Shown: one piece after another, positions 34,770-42,753 of the stretch
Layout: each line of letters begins with the position of its first letter
Position numbering within the stretch: position 1 is the stretch's first letter
NCBI RefSeq assembly: GCF_947495145.1
Contig: NZ_CANLXP010000025.1
Span: forward strand, 1 to 49,087
Origin: an uncultured Arthrobacter sp.
Lineage (GTDB): Bacteria; Actinomycetota; Actinomycetes; Actinomycetales; Micrococcaceae
DNA length: 49,087 nucleotides
Direction of reading: 5' to 3'
Position numbers and translations under genes: made by a program
The notes under the pieces: model-generated
What the model was told of the DNA's origin: nothing
Seen by the model: the letters and a program-made list of their open reading frames with translations, nothing else
Database searches by the model: none

Positions 34770-35057
34770 ATGGCGGCTGAAGCGCAGGTGGTCAACAACC
34801 CGGACGCCGGGAAGTACGAGGTCACTCTCGACGGTGAACCAGCCGGCTTCGCCGCGTACCGCCTCGAGGACTCCCGGGTAGTCTTCACCCACACCGAGGT
34901 TGACTCCGCTTTCGAGGGGCACGGTGTCGGCAGCGCGCTCGCCCGGCACGCACTGGATGACGTCCGTGAGCGCGGACTGCATGCAGTGCCCCGGTGCCCG
35001 TTCATTGCCGCGTACATCGAGCGGCACCCGGAGTATCAGGATCTGGTGGTCAGCTGA
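34770..35057 (+). CDS. YjdJ-type minimal GNAT acetyltransferase
   Basis: A 95-residue protein with only the core of the acetyltransferase fold: YEVTLDGEPAGFAAYRLED, HTEVDSAFEGHGVGSALARHALDDVRERG with the acetyl-CoA loop G-H-G-V-G-S, and CPFIAAYIERHPEYQDLV at the end. This matches the YjdJ/NAT-like family of about 90-100 residues. Ribosome binding site GCGGAG overlaps the end of the previous gene. Converges with the DUF1992 gene four bases later. Acceptor unknown. Confidence 0.88.
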   Translation: MAAEAQVVNNPDAGKYEVTLDGEPAGFAAYRLEDSRVVFTHTEVDSAFEGHGVGSALARHALDDVRERGLHAVPRCPFIAAYIERHPEYQDLVVS

Positions 35058-35061
35058 GAAG

Positions 35062-35646
35062 CTAACGACGACGGCGCCACCACGGTGAGCGCTTCGCCTC
35101 CTCCTGCTGTGCTGATTCCTCTGCAGCCTGGGCCGTTCGCGCCGCGCGGCGCTCGCGCCAGCGCTCCAGTTCGTGTTCGATGTCGCGGGTGTTCGTGATC
35201 ACCGGGGGTCCGCCGAGCAGCTGCCTGCGGGCATCGACAACCTGCCGGTTGAAGTCCTCAAGAAGCTCCCGTGCCCTGGACTCCATGTACTGCTGGTCCA
35301 GCTTGTCGTCCAGTTCCGCGTCTTCTTTGCGGAGGCGGAAAGGAGCCGGGGCAAGGCCGGAAAGCTGTTCCCGTTCGATCAGGCCTTTAACCCACCAGTC
35401 CGGGTCAAGCGTTGTGCCGAGACCAGGGATTGGTTTGCCCGCGTACTTCAAATTGTCGAAGTCGCCGCGGGCCGTTGCCTGGCGGATCTCAAAATCGGCC
35501 TTGGCAGCAAAGTCGGTGATCGGCGCCTGCTCTTCATCGTCGTCGACCTGCTCGATAGCCTCCGCACCACTGCTCCCTGAACGCCGGGCGGCACGGTATT
35601 CAGAGGCGCGCTGCATGCGCCGGGCGCGCTCGCTTCGCTCGTTCAT
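35062..35646 (-). CDS. DUF1992 domain protein (DNAJC28-like conserved region)
   Basis: A 194-residue protein. The central part FAAKADFEIRQATARGDFDNLKYAGKPIPG, followed by LDPDWWVKGLIEREQL and a late VVDARRQLL, is the DUF1992 pattern shared with the C-terminal domain of human DNAJC28; no J domain is present. N- and C-terminal tails are Arg/Ala/Glu-rich. Function unknown. Confidence 0.88.
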   Translation of the reverse strand: MNERSERARRMQRASEYRAARRSGSSGAEAIEQVDDDEEQAPITDFAAKADFEIRQATARGDFDNLKYAGKPIPGLGTTLDPDWWVKGLIEREQLSGLAPAPFRLRKEDAELDDKLDQQYMESRARELLEDFNRQVVDARRQLLGGPPVITNTRDIEHELERWRERRAARTAQAAEESAQQEEAKRSPWWRRRR

Positions 35647-35737
35647 CTGTACCTACGCTTTCGCTGCTTCTACTCCAAGTATTCCGGCGTTTCGGAACCG
35701 CGGGCAAGCGGAGCCCCTGCTTGTTCGGCGCCCAACC

Positions 35738-36751
35738 TTAGTCGCGGAGTCGTCGCAGCCGGTGGGTCAGCTTGGCGCGCCTGTTGCGGTCGTGGCCGAG
35801 CGCCTGAGTCTTGTCGATGTGGTCCTGTCCGTAGCGGAAAAGGAGCAAATCGTCTGCGGCGCGCACGTGGCCTGGCGCAAACTTGTACTGGATCTTGCGG
35901 GCTATTCCGTCCCAGTCGGCGGACCCGGTGAGCTCCGATGCCTGCGCCAGCGTTGTGATGCCGTGGGTTTCCAACAGTTCGCGTAACCACTCATATTGCT
36001 CAAGGCGGCTGCGTGGGTTGTCGGGCAGGGCCTGTTCGAGGATGCGCTCGAGCGATTCGCCTGTCAGACCGGCGGGCAGGAGGCCGTCGGAGTCCTTGGG
36101 GTTGGCTTTTTCCGCGGCGACCACGCTGCTGATGGTGCTGAACTGGTTGTCGGCGAGCTCGATCAGCCCGGATGCGAGCGTGAACGCTCTGTTCACCTCC
36201 GCCGGCACCGGGCCTGCACTCTTGTAGCGGATGTCATGCTCGAATTCCGCCCACGCGTGCTGCAGGATGGTCCGGAACTGCACTTCGAATCGTTCCCCGA
36301 TGTGGTTGCGGCAGCCGTTCGGGGCCGCCCGCTCGCTGATTTTCAGTACGAGGTGCTGGCCTGAATAGCCGAATTCACCCTTCTCACGTTGTTCTGCCGT
36401 CTTGTCGACGTGTGCAAGAACGTCGAACGAGTTGCGAAGTGCTGTAATCGCCCTTTCGACATCCAGTTGAAGGAACGTGATGACCCGGATGCCGATGACG
36501 TCATCGATGCCGTCAAGTCCATCCGCATACTTGAGGGTGCCGTCCGGATTGAGGCGCCGGAGTTTTTGCTCCAGCGACTGGTAATCCTTAACCCGGAATT
36601 CGATGGCGTGGTAGTTGAGGCCGTCGTCGTCGAGACGGGCAGCGATGGCATCCTGGATTGCGTTGGCGGCTGCGCGCTTCTGGTGTTGGGACGCAGCGTA
36701 TTCCTCGAGCCACTGATCAATGAGTGGATCGTGGGCGGAATCCGAGTCCAT
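35738..36751 (-). CDS. RelA/SpoT-type (p)ppGpp synthetase-like protein
   Basis: A 337-residue protein with the synthetase domain at about 45-190: IEFRVKDYQSLEQKL, DGIDDVIGIRVITFLQLDVERAI, GYSGQHLVLKI and FEVQFRTILQHAWAEFEHDIRYK. These are the RelA_SpoT family blocks that transfer pyrophosphate from ATP to GTP or GDP. No HD hydrolase, TGS or ACT domain is present, as in small alarmone synthetases, but it is longer than the usual 200-260 residues because of a C-terminal helical extension of over 100 residues. AGGAGG precedes the ATG closely. Confidence 0.85.
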   Translation of the reverse strand: MDSDSAHDPLIDQWLEEYAASQHQKRAAANAIQDAIAARLDDDGLNYHAIEFRVKDYQSLEQKLRRLNPDGTLKYADGLDGIDDVIGIRVITFLQLDVERAITALRNSFDVLAHVDKTAEQREKGEFGYSGQHLVLKISERAAPNGCRNHIGERFEVQFRTILQHAWAEFEHDIRYKSAGPVPAEVNRAFTLASGLIELADNQFSTISSVVAAEKANPKDSDGLLPAGLTGESLERILEQALPDNPRSRLEQYEWLRELLETHGITTLAQASELTGSADWDGIARKIQYKFAPGHVRAADDLLLFRYGQDHIDKTQALGHDRNRRAKLTHRLRRLRD

Positions 36752-36956
36752 ACGCCTCCTGCCAGTACCGGTGAGCTCAACCTACTCCCTCCGACTGCCG
36801 GCATCACGCTCATGAAGTGCGTCGATGTTGCTTCCGCTGAATTTCAAGGAGAAACTCCTGTCCCAGCCGCAGCCCTTCCCGCGCGGTGAGCGGGCCGTCA
36901 TCGTCACGAAGCGATGTCCGGTTATGACTGGCGAATGGCGGTGCGCCACGGCATCG

Positions 36957-38369
36957 TTACTCGCAGCCGACGCCGTCACCGTCGCGGTCCAGATGCCCTC
37001 CATAACCAGGCTGACCTGCACGAACCGGAGCCGCACCGGCCGCTCGGGCAGCTGTGCAGTTGGCGTAATACGCGGGGGCAGGAGCGGGGGCAGGTGCCGG
37101 TGCTGGAGCAGGAGCGGGAGCGGGAGATGGTGCGGGAGCAGGCGCTGGGGCGGGAGCAGGCGCTGGCGCTGGCGCTGCCTGTTCCACAACGGGCTCCGGT
37201 TCAGGGCTAGGTGTGGGCGAAGGCTGGTTGGTCGGAGCCATCGTGTCAGCGCAGTCCGATAGCACCCGCGCCATGGCGTCGTGCTCGGCTTGCGTCACCC
37301 AAAGGTTGTAGGTTGCCTTCACCGAGATCTGGCGAGCGACGTATTCGCAGCGGTATTCACGGTTCGGTGGGAGCCAGGTGGCGGCGTCGCCCGCGCCTTT
37401 TTGCGCGTTCGTCGGTCCGTCGGTCGACTGGAGGTTCAGCGGGTCATTCGCGAAGGCAACCCGCTGTTCGTAGGTGAGTTGCTGGGCACCCTTCTGCCAG
37501 GCGTCGGCGAGCGCAACCATGTGGTCGATCTGCACGTCAATACTGGTGTCCTGCCCGCGGAGGAAGGCGATGGTTGTTCCCGTGTAGGGGTCGTCAAGCG
37601 TGCCTGACCGAACCTTGCACGGAACAGAATTGGCGTGGACGATGTCACGAAGATCCCGGTTGAGCATGTCGTTCCGGGTGTCGCAGCCGTTGCGGTCGAC
37701 GTCGAGCCAGGCCTGACCGAACTGGTCCCGGTCATACCCTGTCTTCGGTGCGCGGCCCTTGATCGGCAAGGTCTCAAGCAGAGCGAGTGCTCTGATGCCA
37801 TATTCGGGTTGGTTGCTGGGTGCGCTGGGATCGCCATCGACGTCGACAACGGTGTCCCCGTCTATCGGCGCTACATCGGGACTGGGGGTAGGTGATGGCT
37901 TCGGAGAGGGAGATTTGGTCGGCTCCGGCGTCGGGCTATGTGACGGTTCAACAGTGGCGGTTTCGGTTTGCTCGGCGGTGGCCGCGGGAACGGTGTCTTC
38001 CGCAGAGGGCGTAAGGGAACCGCCGACCAAGATTGCGACAACGCTTGCCGCTGCGACGATGGATCCTGCCTTGCGACCAGCGAGCCGTGCCCAGGAACCG
38101 CGGCCGGTGAGCACCGTGTAGAGACCGGTGAGGAGTGCGAGGAGACCCGCCATGACCAGAGCTCCCCCAACTCCGCCCGAGATGAGACCAATAACCAAAA
38201 GAAACAGACCAAACCCCGCAACAATGAGCGTCGAAGCCTTTGCCTTGCTCCTCGTCCGAGTCTGTGTCTGCATCGGGTCGGGATTTTGAGCGGGAGGTAG
38301 CGAAGAAAGATTCAAGAGTGCCCCAGAAGTACGAGTAATGGTTGAAGCTACGAGTGACGGTTGAATCAT
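36957..38369 (-). CDS. Exported DUF1524 (HNH-like) nuclease with C-terminal excalibur domain
   Basis: Up to 470 residues. Near the N-terminus are two or three hydrophobic segments, then a Pro/Ser/Thr linker, then a DUF1524/GmrSD-like nuclease core (about 220-370: DVQIDHMVALADAWQKGA, FANDPLNLQ, NAQKGAGDAATWLPP, YRCEYVARQ). A long Ala-Pro repeat (about 397-431) leads to an excalibur calcium-binding motif ending DRDGDGVGCE. So it looks like a secreted or surface nuclease. The start is uncertain: ATG at 38273 is more likely than 38369, because a tandem repeat lies over the first codons of the longer form. Confidence 0.85.
   Translation of the reverse strand: MIQPSLVASTITRTSGALLNLSSLPPAQNPDPMQTQTRTRSKAKASTLIVAGFGLFLLVIGLISGGVGGALVMAGLLALLTGLYTVLTGRGSWARLAGRKAGSIVAAASVVAILVGGSLTPSAEDTVPAATAEQTETATVEPSHSPTPEPTKSPSPKPSPTPSPDVAPIDGDTVVDVDGDPSAPSNQPEYGIRALALLETLPIKGRAPKTGYDRDQFGQAWLDVDRNGCDTRNDMLNRDLRDIVHANSVPCKVRSGTLDDPYTGTTIAFLRGQDTSIDVQIDHMVALADAWQKGAQQLTYEQRVAFANDPLNLQSTDGPTNAQKGAGDAATWLPPNREYRCEYVARQISVKATYNLWVTQAEHDAMARVLSDCADTMAPTNQPSPTPSPEPEPVVEQAAPAPAPAPAPAPAPAPSPAPAPAPAPAPAPAPAPAYYANCTAARAAGAAPVRAGQPGYGGHLDRDGDGVGCE
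37077..37178. repeat. Degenerate hexamer repeat encoding an Ala-Pro rod
   Basis: Repeated GGAGCA/GGCGCT-type units on the plus strand encode (Ala-Pro)n on the minus strand, separating the nuclease core from the excalibur motif. AP repeats form stiff extended spacers, common in wall-spanning proteins. Confidence 0.7.
38330..38367. promoter_or_regulatory. 19-bp tandem direct repeat before the DUF1524 nuclease gene
   Basis: Two adjacent 19-base units (38330-38348 and 38349-38367) match at 16 of 19 positions; both begin TACGAGT and share GGTTGAA. Two head-to-tail sites roughly two helical turns long suggest cooperative binding of a regulator. The position supports the downstream start at 38273 for the nuclease gene. 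Confidence 0.5.
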
Positions 38370-38425
38370 CGTATCGGGGGTGGGATAGCACAGCCGAGTC
38401 GATTAGTGCAGTCCTTGGATAAAAA

Positions 38426-38434
38426 TGTGGATAA
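38426..38434 (-). promoter_or_regulatory. Perfect DnaA-box sequence
   Basis: TTATCCACA on the minus strand matches the bacterial DnaA-box consensus in all nine positions. A weaker match (TTATCCAAG, seven of nine) lies at 38414-38422, twelve bases away. It stands just upstream of the promoter of the small excalibur gene. It may be a regulatory DnaA site or chance. Confidence 0.4.
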
Positions 38435-38436
38435 CC

Positions 38437-38466
38437 TTGACGACTAATAAGCTGGCTGTCTAGTCT
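38437..38466 (+). promoter_or_regulatory. Candidate promoter of the small excalibur gene
   Basis: TTGACG (38437-38442) and TAGTCT (38461-38466) are 18 bases apart. The expected transcription start near 38473 leaves a leader of about 40 bases with GAGGGGAAATC before the ATG at 38515. Confidence 0.5.
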
Positions 38467-38514
38467 CGTGTGACCCGCGTCTCATCACTCGCGGAATCAA
38501 CATGAGGGGAAATC

Positions 38515-38943
38515 ATGAAGAAAACAACAGCAGGACTAGCAGTAGCAGCTGCGGCGGGCTTCGTAGCCCTGTCCGCGACGCCGGCGTCCGCGGCACACCT
38601 ACCATTCCCAAACTGCAGCGCTGCGGCGGCATTGGGGGTGTATAACATTCCGGCGGGGACACCGGGCTACGCCCTCCACCTGGATGCCGACCGTGACGGC
38701 TTCGGTTGCGATGCAGCAGGAACTCCTGCATACAACCCCGCCTTGATTGGAGAGCACATGCAGCCCGCACCCGCCCCTGCGCCCCCGATGGGAGATCAGG
38801 TCACGATGATGCCTGTCGGCGGTGCATCCACCGGCGTCGAAGTAACACAAACCGACAACACCGCACCAGTTGCACTCGGCGGTGGACTTGTCCTCGCCCT
38901 GGCAGCCGGTGGAACGTACGTCGTCCGTCGTCGCGCGGCATAG
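38515..38943 (+). CDS. Excalibur-domain surface protein with sorting-signal-like C-terminus
   Basis: A 142-residue exported protein. The signal peptide probably is cut after ASA (residue 26). The excalibur domain follows at about 29-66 (FPNCSAAAALGVYNIPAGTPGY and the calcium-loop-like DADRDGFGCD). After a Pro/Ala linker comes PVGGASTG (100-107), then a hydrophobic helix (118-137) and RRRAA: the order motif-helix-positive tail of a wall-sorting signal, though without LPxTG. A class F sortase gene begins 49 bases downstream, which supports sortase processing. Binding partner unknown. Confidence 0.85.
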   Translation: MKKTTAGLAVAAAAGFVALSATPASAAHLPFPNCSAAAALGVYNIPAGTPGYALHLDADRDGFGCDAAGTPAYNPALIGEHMQPAPAPAPPMGDQVTMMPVGGASTGVEVTQTDNTAPVALGGGLVLALAAGGTYVVRRRAA

Positions 38944-38991
38944 CGGAGTCATGTCATCGAAAGCATCAAGTGATTGGATACTTTCCTGCAC

Positions 38992-39747
38992 ATGACTAGC
39001 CGTTTCCGGGACCGTTGCGGGAGCCTACTGGCTGCCGCAACGGTCCCGCTGCTGCTTCTCACGGGTTGTGCTGCACCGAGCCCGTCCGATGCCGCAGGAA
39101 CCCAACCCACTTTCACTGTTGCCGCGCCCGCTTCACCGGCTGAGGCGGCCCCGACAACGGCACCAACCACTCCCCCGACTACGTCGGCCGCGCCGGTCGG
39201 GTCGGCAGCAGCTGACTTCGCCGCTCCAGAAGGGGCGCAACCAGAAGCGTCCACTGAACCCGTGTCTCCGGCCGAAGTAACGCCCCAGGTATTCGGTCGC
39301 TCTTTGCCAGTAACCCTTTCGATGCCGACCCACGGCGTACGGTCGGGTTTGCTCTATCTCGGGCTTCAACCGAACGGATCGCTCGAGGTACCTCCCGGTC
39401 ATCCTGGTGCGCCAGCGTCGTGGTACCGCAACTCCCCCACTCCGGGCGAACCGGGACCTTCGGTGTTCCTCGGGCACGTGAACGCCAGCGACGGCGGCCC
39501 CGGCGTCTTCGCCTGGATCAAGCAGTTGAATCCCGGTGACACCATCGACATCACCCGTGAGGACGGCACCGTGGCGACATTCGCCGTCGAGCGCGGCGAA
39601 CAGTACTCAAAACATGCCTTCCCAACACAGACCGTCTACGGCAATACGGAAGGTCCGGAGCTCCGCCTCATCACGTGTGATGGCTACGACTCGGCCACCG
39701 GTACCTTCAACGACAACTACGTGGTCTACGCAAAACTCGTTCCGTAG
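38992..39747 (+). CDS. Class F sortase, predicted lipoprotein
   Basis: A 251-residue transpeptidase-like protein. Signal peptide ends in lipobox LLTGC (Cys26), then an Ala/Pro/Thr-rich spacer of about 75 residues and the sortase domain from about 105. The catalytic His162 (FLGHVNA) and Cys229 (LRLITCDG) are clear; the arginine is not evident in the last strand, which reads FNDNYVVYAKLVP. Class F enzymes are typical of actinobacteria and their substrates are little known. The neighbour just upstream is the natural candidate substrate. ATG at 38992 chosen; TTG at 38974 possible. Confidence 0.85.
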   Translation: MTSRFRDRCGSLLAAATVPLLLLTGCAAPSPSDAAGTQPTFTVAAPASPAEAAPTTAPTTPPTTSAAPVGSAAADFAAPEGAQPEASTEPVSPAEVTPQVFGRSLPVTLSMPTHGVRSGLLYLGLQPNGSLEVPPGHPGAPASWYRNSPTPGEPGPSVFLGHVNASDGGPGVFAWIKQLNPGDTIDITREDGTVATFAVERGEQYSKHAFPTQTVYGNTEGPELRLITCDGYDSATGTFNDNYVVYAKLVP

Positions 39748-39776
39748 CACTCGTGCACCCCGCACCGACAGGCCGC

Positions 39777-39801
39777 GATATTTCTGTCATGCAGGAATAT
39801 C
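39777..39801. promoter_or_regulatory. 25-bp near-perfect dyad before the reductase gene
   Basis: Left arm GATATTTCTG (39777-39786), centre TCATG, right arm CAGGAATATC (39792-39801); nine of ten positions pair. It lies 26 bases before the chosen ATG at 39828, a typical operator position for a dimeric regulator. No regulator gene is adjacent. Confidence 0.55.
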
Positions 39802-39827
39802 CGCCCGGTCGGGTGGTTGTACCCGCC

Positions 39828-40490
39828 ATGGATAACAACCTGACAACCATCGGTTTCATCGGCAGCGGCAACATCGGGTCGCAGCTTGCACGGCTGGCCA
39901 TCCAGAACGGGTACGGCGTCGTGATGAGCAACTCGCGGGGGCCGGAAACACTGATCGACCTCATCGACGAGTTGGGCGACCGCGCCCGGGCGGCAACGCC
40001 GGAAGAGGCAGCGGAAGCCGGTGACGTCGTCGTCGTGAGCGTTCCGCTCAAGGCGATTGATGCGGTGCCGGCCGCCCCACTCAAGGGCAAGACGGTGATC
40101 GACACCAACAACTACTACCCTGAGCGCGACGGAAACATCCCGGAGCTCGACGACGAATCAACTACCAATAGCGAACTCCTTCAGCAGCGCCTGCCTGACG
40201 CCCAGGTGGTGAAGGCCTTCAACAATATCTACGCAGCACACTTCACGAGCAAGGCGACTGAACCGGGCACGCCGGGTCGCCGTGCGCTTCCCATCGCCGG
40301 GGACGACGACGGCGCGAAGCGGACCGTTGCGTCGCTGATCGACCAGTTCGGGTTCGACGTGGTCGACGCCGGGCCCCTCGCTGAGGGATGGAGATTCCAG
40401 CGCGATACGCCGGTTTACGGACCGGAGTATGACGTGGATCAGGTGCGGGAAGGGCTGACCCAGGCGAAGCGCTACGCCGAGATGACGTAG
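39828..40490 (+). CDS. NADPH-dependent F420 reductase-like oxidoreductase
   Basis: A 220-residue Rossmann-fold enzyme. The N-terminal dinucleotide motif GFIGSGNIGS is followed by VVMSNSRGPETL, the NADP-phosphate-binding region, then VVVVSVPLKA, VIDTNNYYPERDG and VVKAFNNIYAAHF. This is the F420_oxidored NAD-binding family, whose members include F420:NADP reductases and relatives with other partners. ATG at 39828 chosen because the family starts just before the first strand, and because an upstream start would lie inside the dyad. Confidence 0.88.
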   Translation: MDNNLTTIGFIGSGNIGSQLARLAIQNGYGVVMSNSRGPETLIDLIDELGDRARAATPEEAAEAGDVVVVSVPLKAIDAVPAAPLKGKTVIDTNNYYPERDGNIPELDDESTTNSELLQQRLPDAQVVKAFNNIYAAHFTSKATEPGTPGRRALPIAGDDDGAKRTVASLIDQFGFDVVDAGPLAEGWRFQRDTPVYGPEYDVDQVREGLTQAKRYAEMT

Positions 40491-40579
40491 CCCGTCGCCT
40501 TGTAGAACCGCTGGGTGCGCAGCTAACAGCGGAATGCGCGCCGAAAAGACTCGTTAGCTCACGAGCCAACGCGGGTGCG

Positions 40580-41836
40580 TTAAACGGAGAGCGGCCGGGC
40601 GGTCCGCATCGTCGTCGCGCCGGCAACGATGAGCAGCACCAGGACGCCAGCCGCCCAGGCGAGGCCCGAGTAGCCCACCATCGCCAACACGAGACCGGAT
40701 GCCGCTCCGCCGACGGCGCCGGCGAGGTTCATGCTGAGATCGGTGCGGCCCTGAATGCGTGCGCGGGCCGCGCCGGTCACGAGGTCAGTGACGAGCGCTG
40801 AGCCCGAGACGGTGGACGCACTCCAGCCCAGACCAAGGACAATCAGACCGATGGTGACCAGGACAGGGTCATCCTCGCCGAGCGCGACTGTCACCAGCGC
40901 TATGACGAACAGCGCCTGGCCGATCAGGATGGTCCCGACCCGCCCAACCCTGTCACTCAGCCAGCCGAACACCGGCGATAACGCGTACATGCCAGCGATG
41001 TGAAGGCTGATAGTAAGCCCCACAATCGTGAGCGTCACGCCGTGGTTCACCAGATGTACGGGCGTCATGGACATGACCGAGACCATGACGGCATGGCTCA
41101 CGGCAATCGCGCCGATGGCGAAGATGAGCGCTCCCCTGCCTCTGATCAATCCCGGAGTGTCATCAGCAGCGTCCGACGGCGTTGCCCGGCTGACGAGGTA
41201 AGGGTCCGGTCGCAGTGCAACAAGGTAGACGGCCGCTGCTGCGACCTGTGCGCCGACGGCGATGAGGAACGGACCCGTTAGCTCCGGCATTCCGAGCGTT
41301 TCAGCGACCACCTCACCGGGACCGATCAGGTTCGGGCCGAGCACCGCTCCGACAGTGGTGAACCATACGACCAGCGAGAGGTCCCGTCCGCGGTGCTCGG
41401 GGCTTGCAACGTCAGTGGCAGCGAACCGGGACTGCAGGTTGACGGCGGTGCCGACGCCGAGCAGAGCGAAGGCGAGGAGCAGCAACGGGAACGATCCGAG
41501 GGCGGCCGCCCCGATGACGGTGAGCGATCCGGAGGCAGCAATGAACGCTCCGGTTGTGAGGGCTGCCCGTCGGCCGAGCCGCTGCGCCAGGCGCGCCAGC
41601 GGGATAGCACTGGCTGCTGCGCCGAGGGTACTCAGAGTGGCGGCTGTGCCGGAGAGCGCCTCCGAACCGGAGATCTCTGCGGCCATCACCGCCCCGATCG
41701 AGAGGACTGATCCCATCCCGATTCCGCCGAGGATCTGGGCCGTGATGAGCACCCGGACAGTGTGGCGCTGGATGGCAGGGAGGTCGGGCGCCGTCGTCGT
41801 ACTGTTACCGGCGGGAGTCCTGCTGGAGGTGGGCAT
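40580..41836 (-). CDS. MFS transporter (12 TM)
   Basis: A 418-residue major-facilitator protein. After a polar N-terminus come about 12 hydrophobic segments with the conserved RLAQRLGRRAALTTGA (motif A-like, between TM2 and TM3) and a second copy GWLSDRVGRVGTILIGQ in the second half. Substrate not predictable; relatives are drug or metabolite exporters. It converges on the reductase gene and is divergent from the next gene. Confidence 0.9.
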   Translation of the reverse strand: MPTSSRTPAGNSTTTAPDLPAIQRHTVRVLITAQILGGIGMGSVLSIGAVMAAEISGSEALSGTAATLSTLGAAASAIPLARLAQRLGRRAALTTGAFIAASGSLTVIGAAALGSFPLLLLAFALLGVGTAVNLQSRFAATDVASPEHRGRDLSLVVWFTTVGAVLGPNLIGPGEVVAETLGMPELTGPFLIAVGAQVAAAAVYLVALRPDPYLVSRATPSDAADDTPGLIRGRGALIFAIGAIAVSHAVMVSVMSMTPVHLVNHGVTLTIVGLTISLHIAGMYALSPVFGWLSDRVGRVGTILIGQALFVIALVTVALGEDDPVLVTIGLIVLGLGWSASTVSGSALVTDLVTGAARARIQGRTDLSMNLAGAVGGAASGLVLAMVGYSGLAWAAGVLVLLIVAGATTMRTARPLSV

Positions 41837-41924
41837 GAATTCAGGGTATTAGGGTGCCGCGTATCGGCATAGGGCCAAGGCTGGATCTGCCCATCGGCGG
41901 CATCTGCTGTATATGGTAAGCAGT

Positions 41925-42380
41925 ATGACTATCTCAGGATCGGATGGGCCGGACCGCAACCACCAGCGGCCCGCAGCGGCTTCGGACAAGACGGTAGAGG
42001 CGCTCGGAAAACTCTCAGAGGCACTCGAAGTAGTGGAGCACGCGCGTGGGCTGTTGTACGGATTCCACCGGTTGACGGGTACCGCGGACCTCGCTCTCGG
42101 CGAAGCTGTAGACCTGTTGCGCGAGGCGGGTCATGAGACTCTCGCCGACGAGGTGGAGCGTGATGTTGTGGGCAGGAATGTCATCGAGGGACGGTGGACG
42201 TTCCAGATTGTCGAGGACTATGACGACCACTATTACGCAGAGTTCAAAGCATTCGAGAGGCGTGCCCGCGATGAACTCGTCGAGGGGAAGCGCCACCTGT
42301 TCGAGGCGGAAATGAAGGAAGACCGCCGAACCCACGGCCGCGCGCACCATGAAGCGCTGCCGCCGGAAGCAAGCCAGTAG
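41925..42380 (+). CDS. Hypothetical conserved actinobacterial protein
   Basis: About 151 residues, soluble, mostly helical: LGKLSEALEVVEHARGLLYGFHRLTGTADLALGEAVDLLREAGH, then DEVERDVVGRNVIEGRWTFQIVEDYDDHYY and a Glu/Arg/His-rich tail. The pattern is familiar from unnamed actinobacterial proteins but I know no function. TATGGT ends seven bases before the ATG at 41925, so the mRNA may be leaderless; ATG at 41913 is an alternative. The DUF3072 gene follows 22 bases downstream. Confidence 0.75.
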   Translation: MTISGSDGPDRNHQRPAAASDKTVEALGKLSEALEVVEHARGLLYGFHRLTGTADLALGEAVDLLREAGHETLADEVERDVVGRNVIEGRWTFQIVEDYDDHYYAEFKAFERRARDELVEGKRHLFEAEMKEDRRTHGRAHHEALPPEASQ

Positions 42381-42402
42381 AACCGACACTGAAGGAGCAA
42401 TT

Positions 42403-42657
42403 ATGTCTGACGAGACTTTGGGAAGCCCGACGCCGGAGCCGCAGGGCGGTTTTGCACGTGACCCTGAGGAGTGGGTCACCGGTGATGAACCTATGACGGA
42501 TGCCCAGCGTAGCTACCTGGACACGCTGGCGCGGGAAGCTGGGGAGGAGATTCCGGCCGACATCACCAAGGCGGAAGCTTCGGAGCACATCGACCGGTTG
42601 CAGAAGGCCAGCGGTCGGGTGTCCGGCGGGTCTGATGAGGCCCAGACCGGCGGATAG
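42403..42657 (+). CDS. DUF3072 family protein
   Basis: An 84-residue protein with GAAGGAG five bases before the ATG. The DUF3072 core is WVTGDEPMTDAQRSYLDTLAREAGEEIPADITKAEASEHIDRLQ, a short helical unit found in many actinobacteria and alphaproteobacteria. The C-terminal tail is Gly/Ser-rich and probably flexible. Function unknown. Likely co-transcribed with the preceding hypothetical gene. Confidence 0.87.
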   Translation: MSDETLGSPTPEPQGGFARDPEEWVTGDEPMTDAQRSYLDTLAREAGEEIPADITKAEASEHIDRLQKASGRVSGGSDEAQTGG

Positions 42658-42753
42658 TTCCGGCGCGTGAGCGGGATTGCGCCGATCGACGTCGTGCGCA
42701 GGCCGGTGCGGGCTCTCGATCTTCAGTGCAGCAGTTACTCAGCACGGGATTGC

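Noticed and set aside
37077..37178. Repeat array that could be mistaken for CRISPR
   Set aside because: The units are six bases, degenerate and in frame, and encode an Ala-Pro rod; there are no spacers or cas genes.
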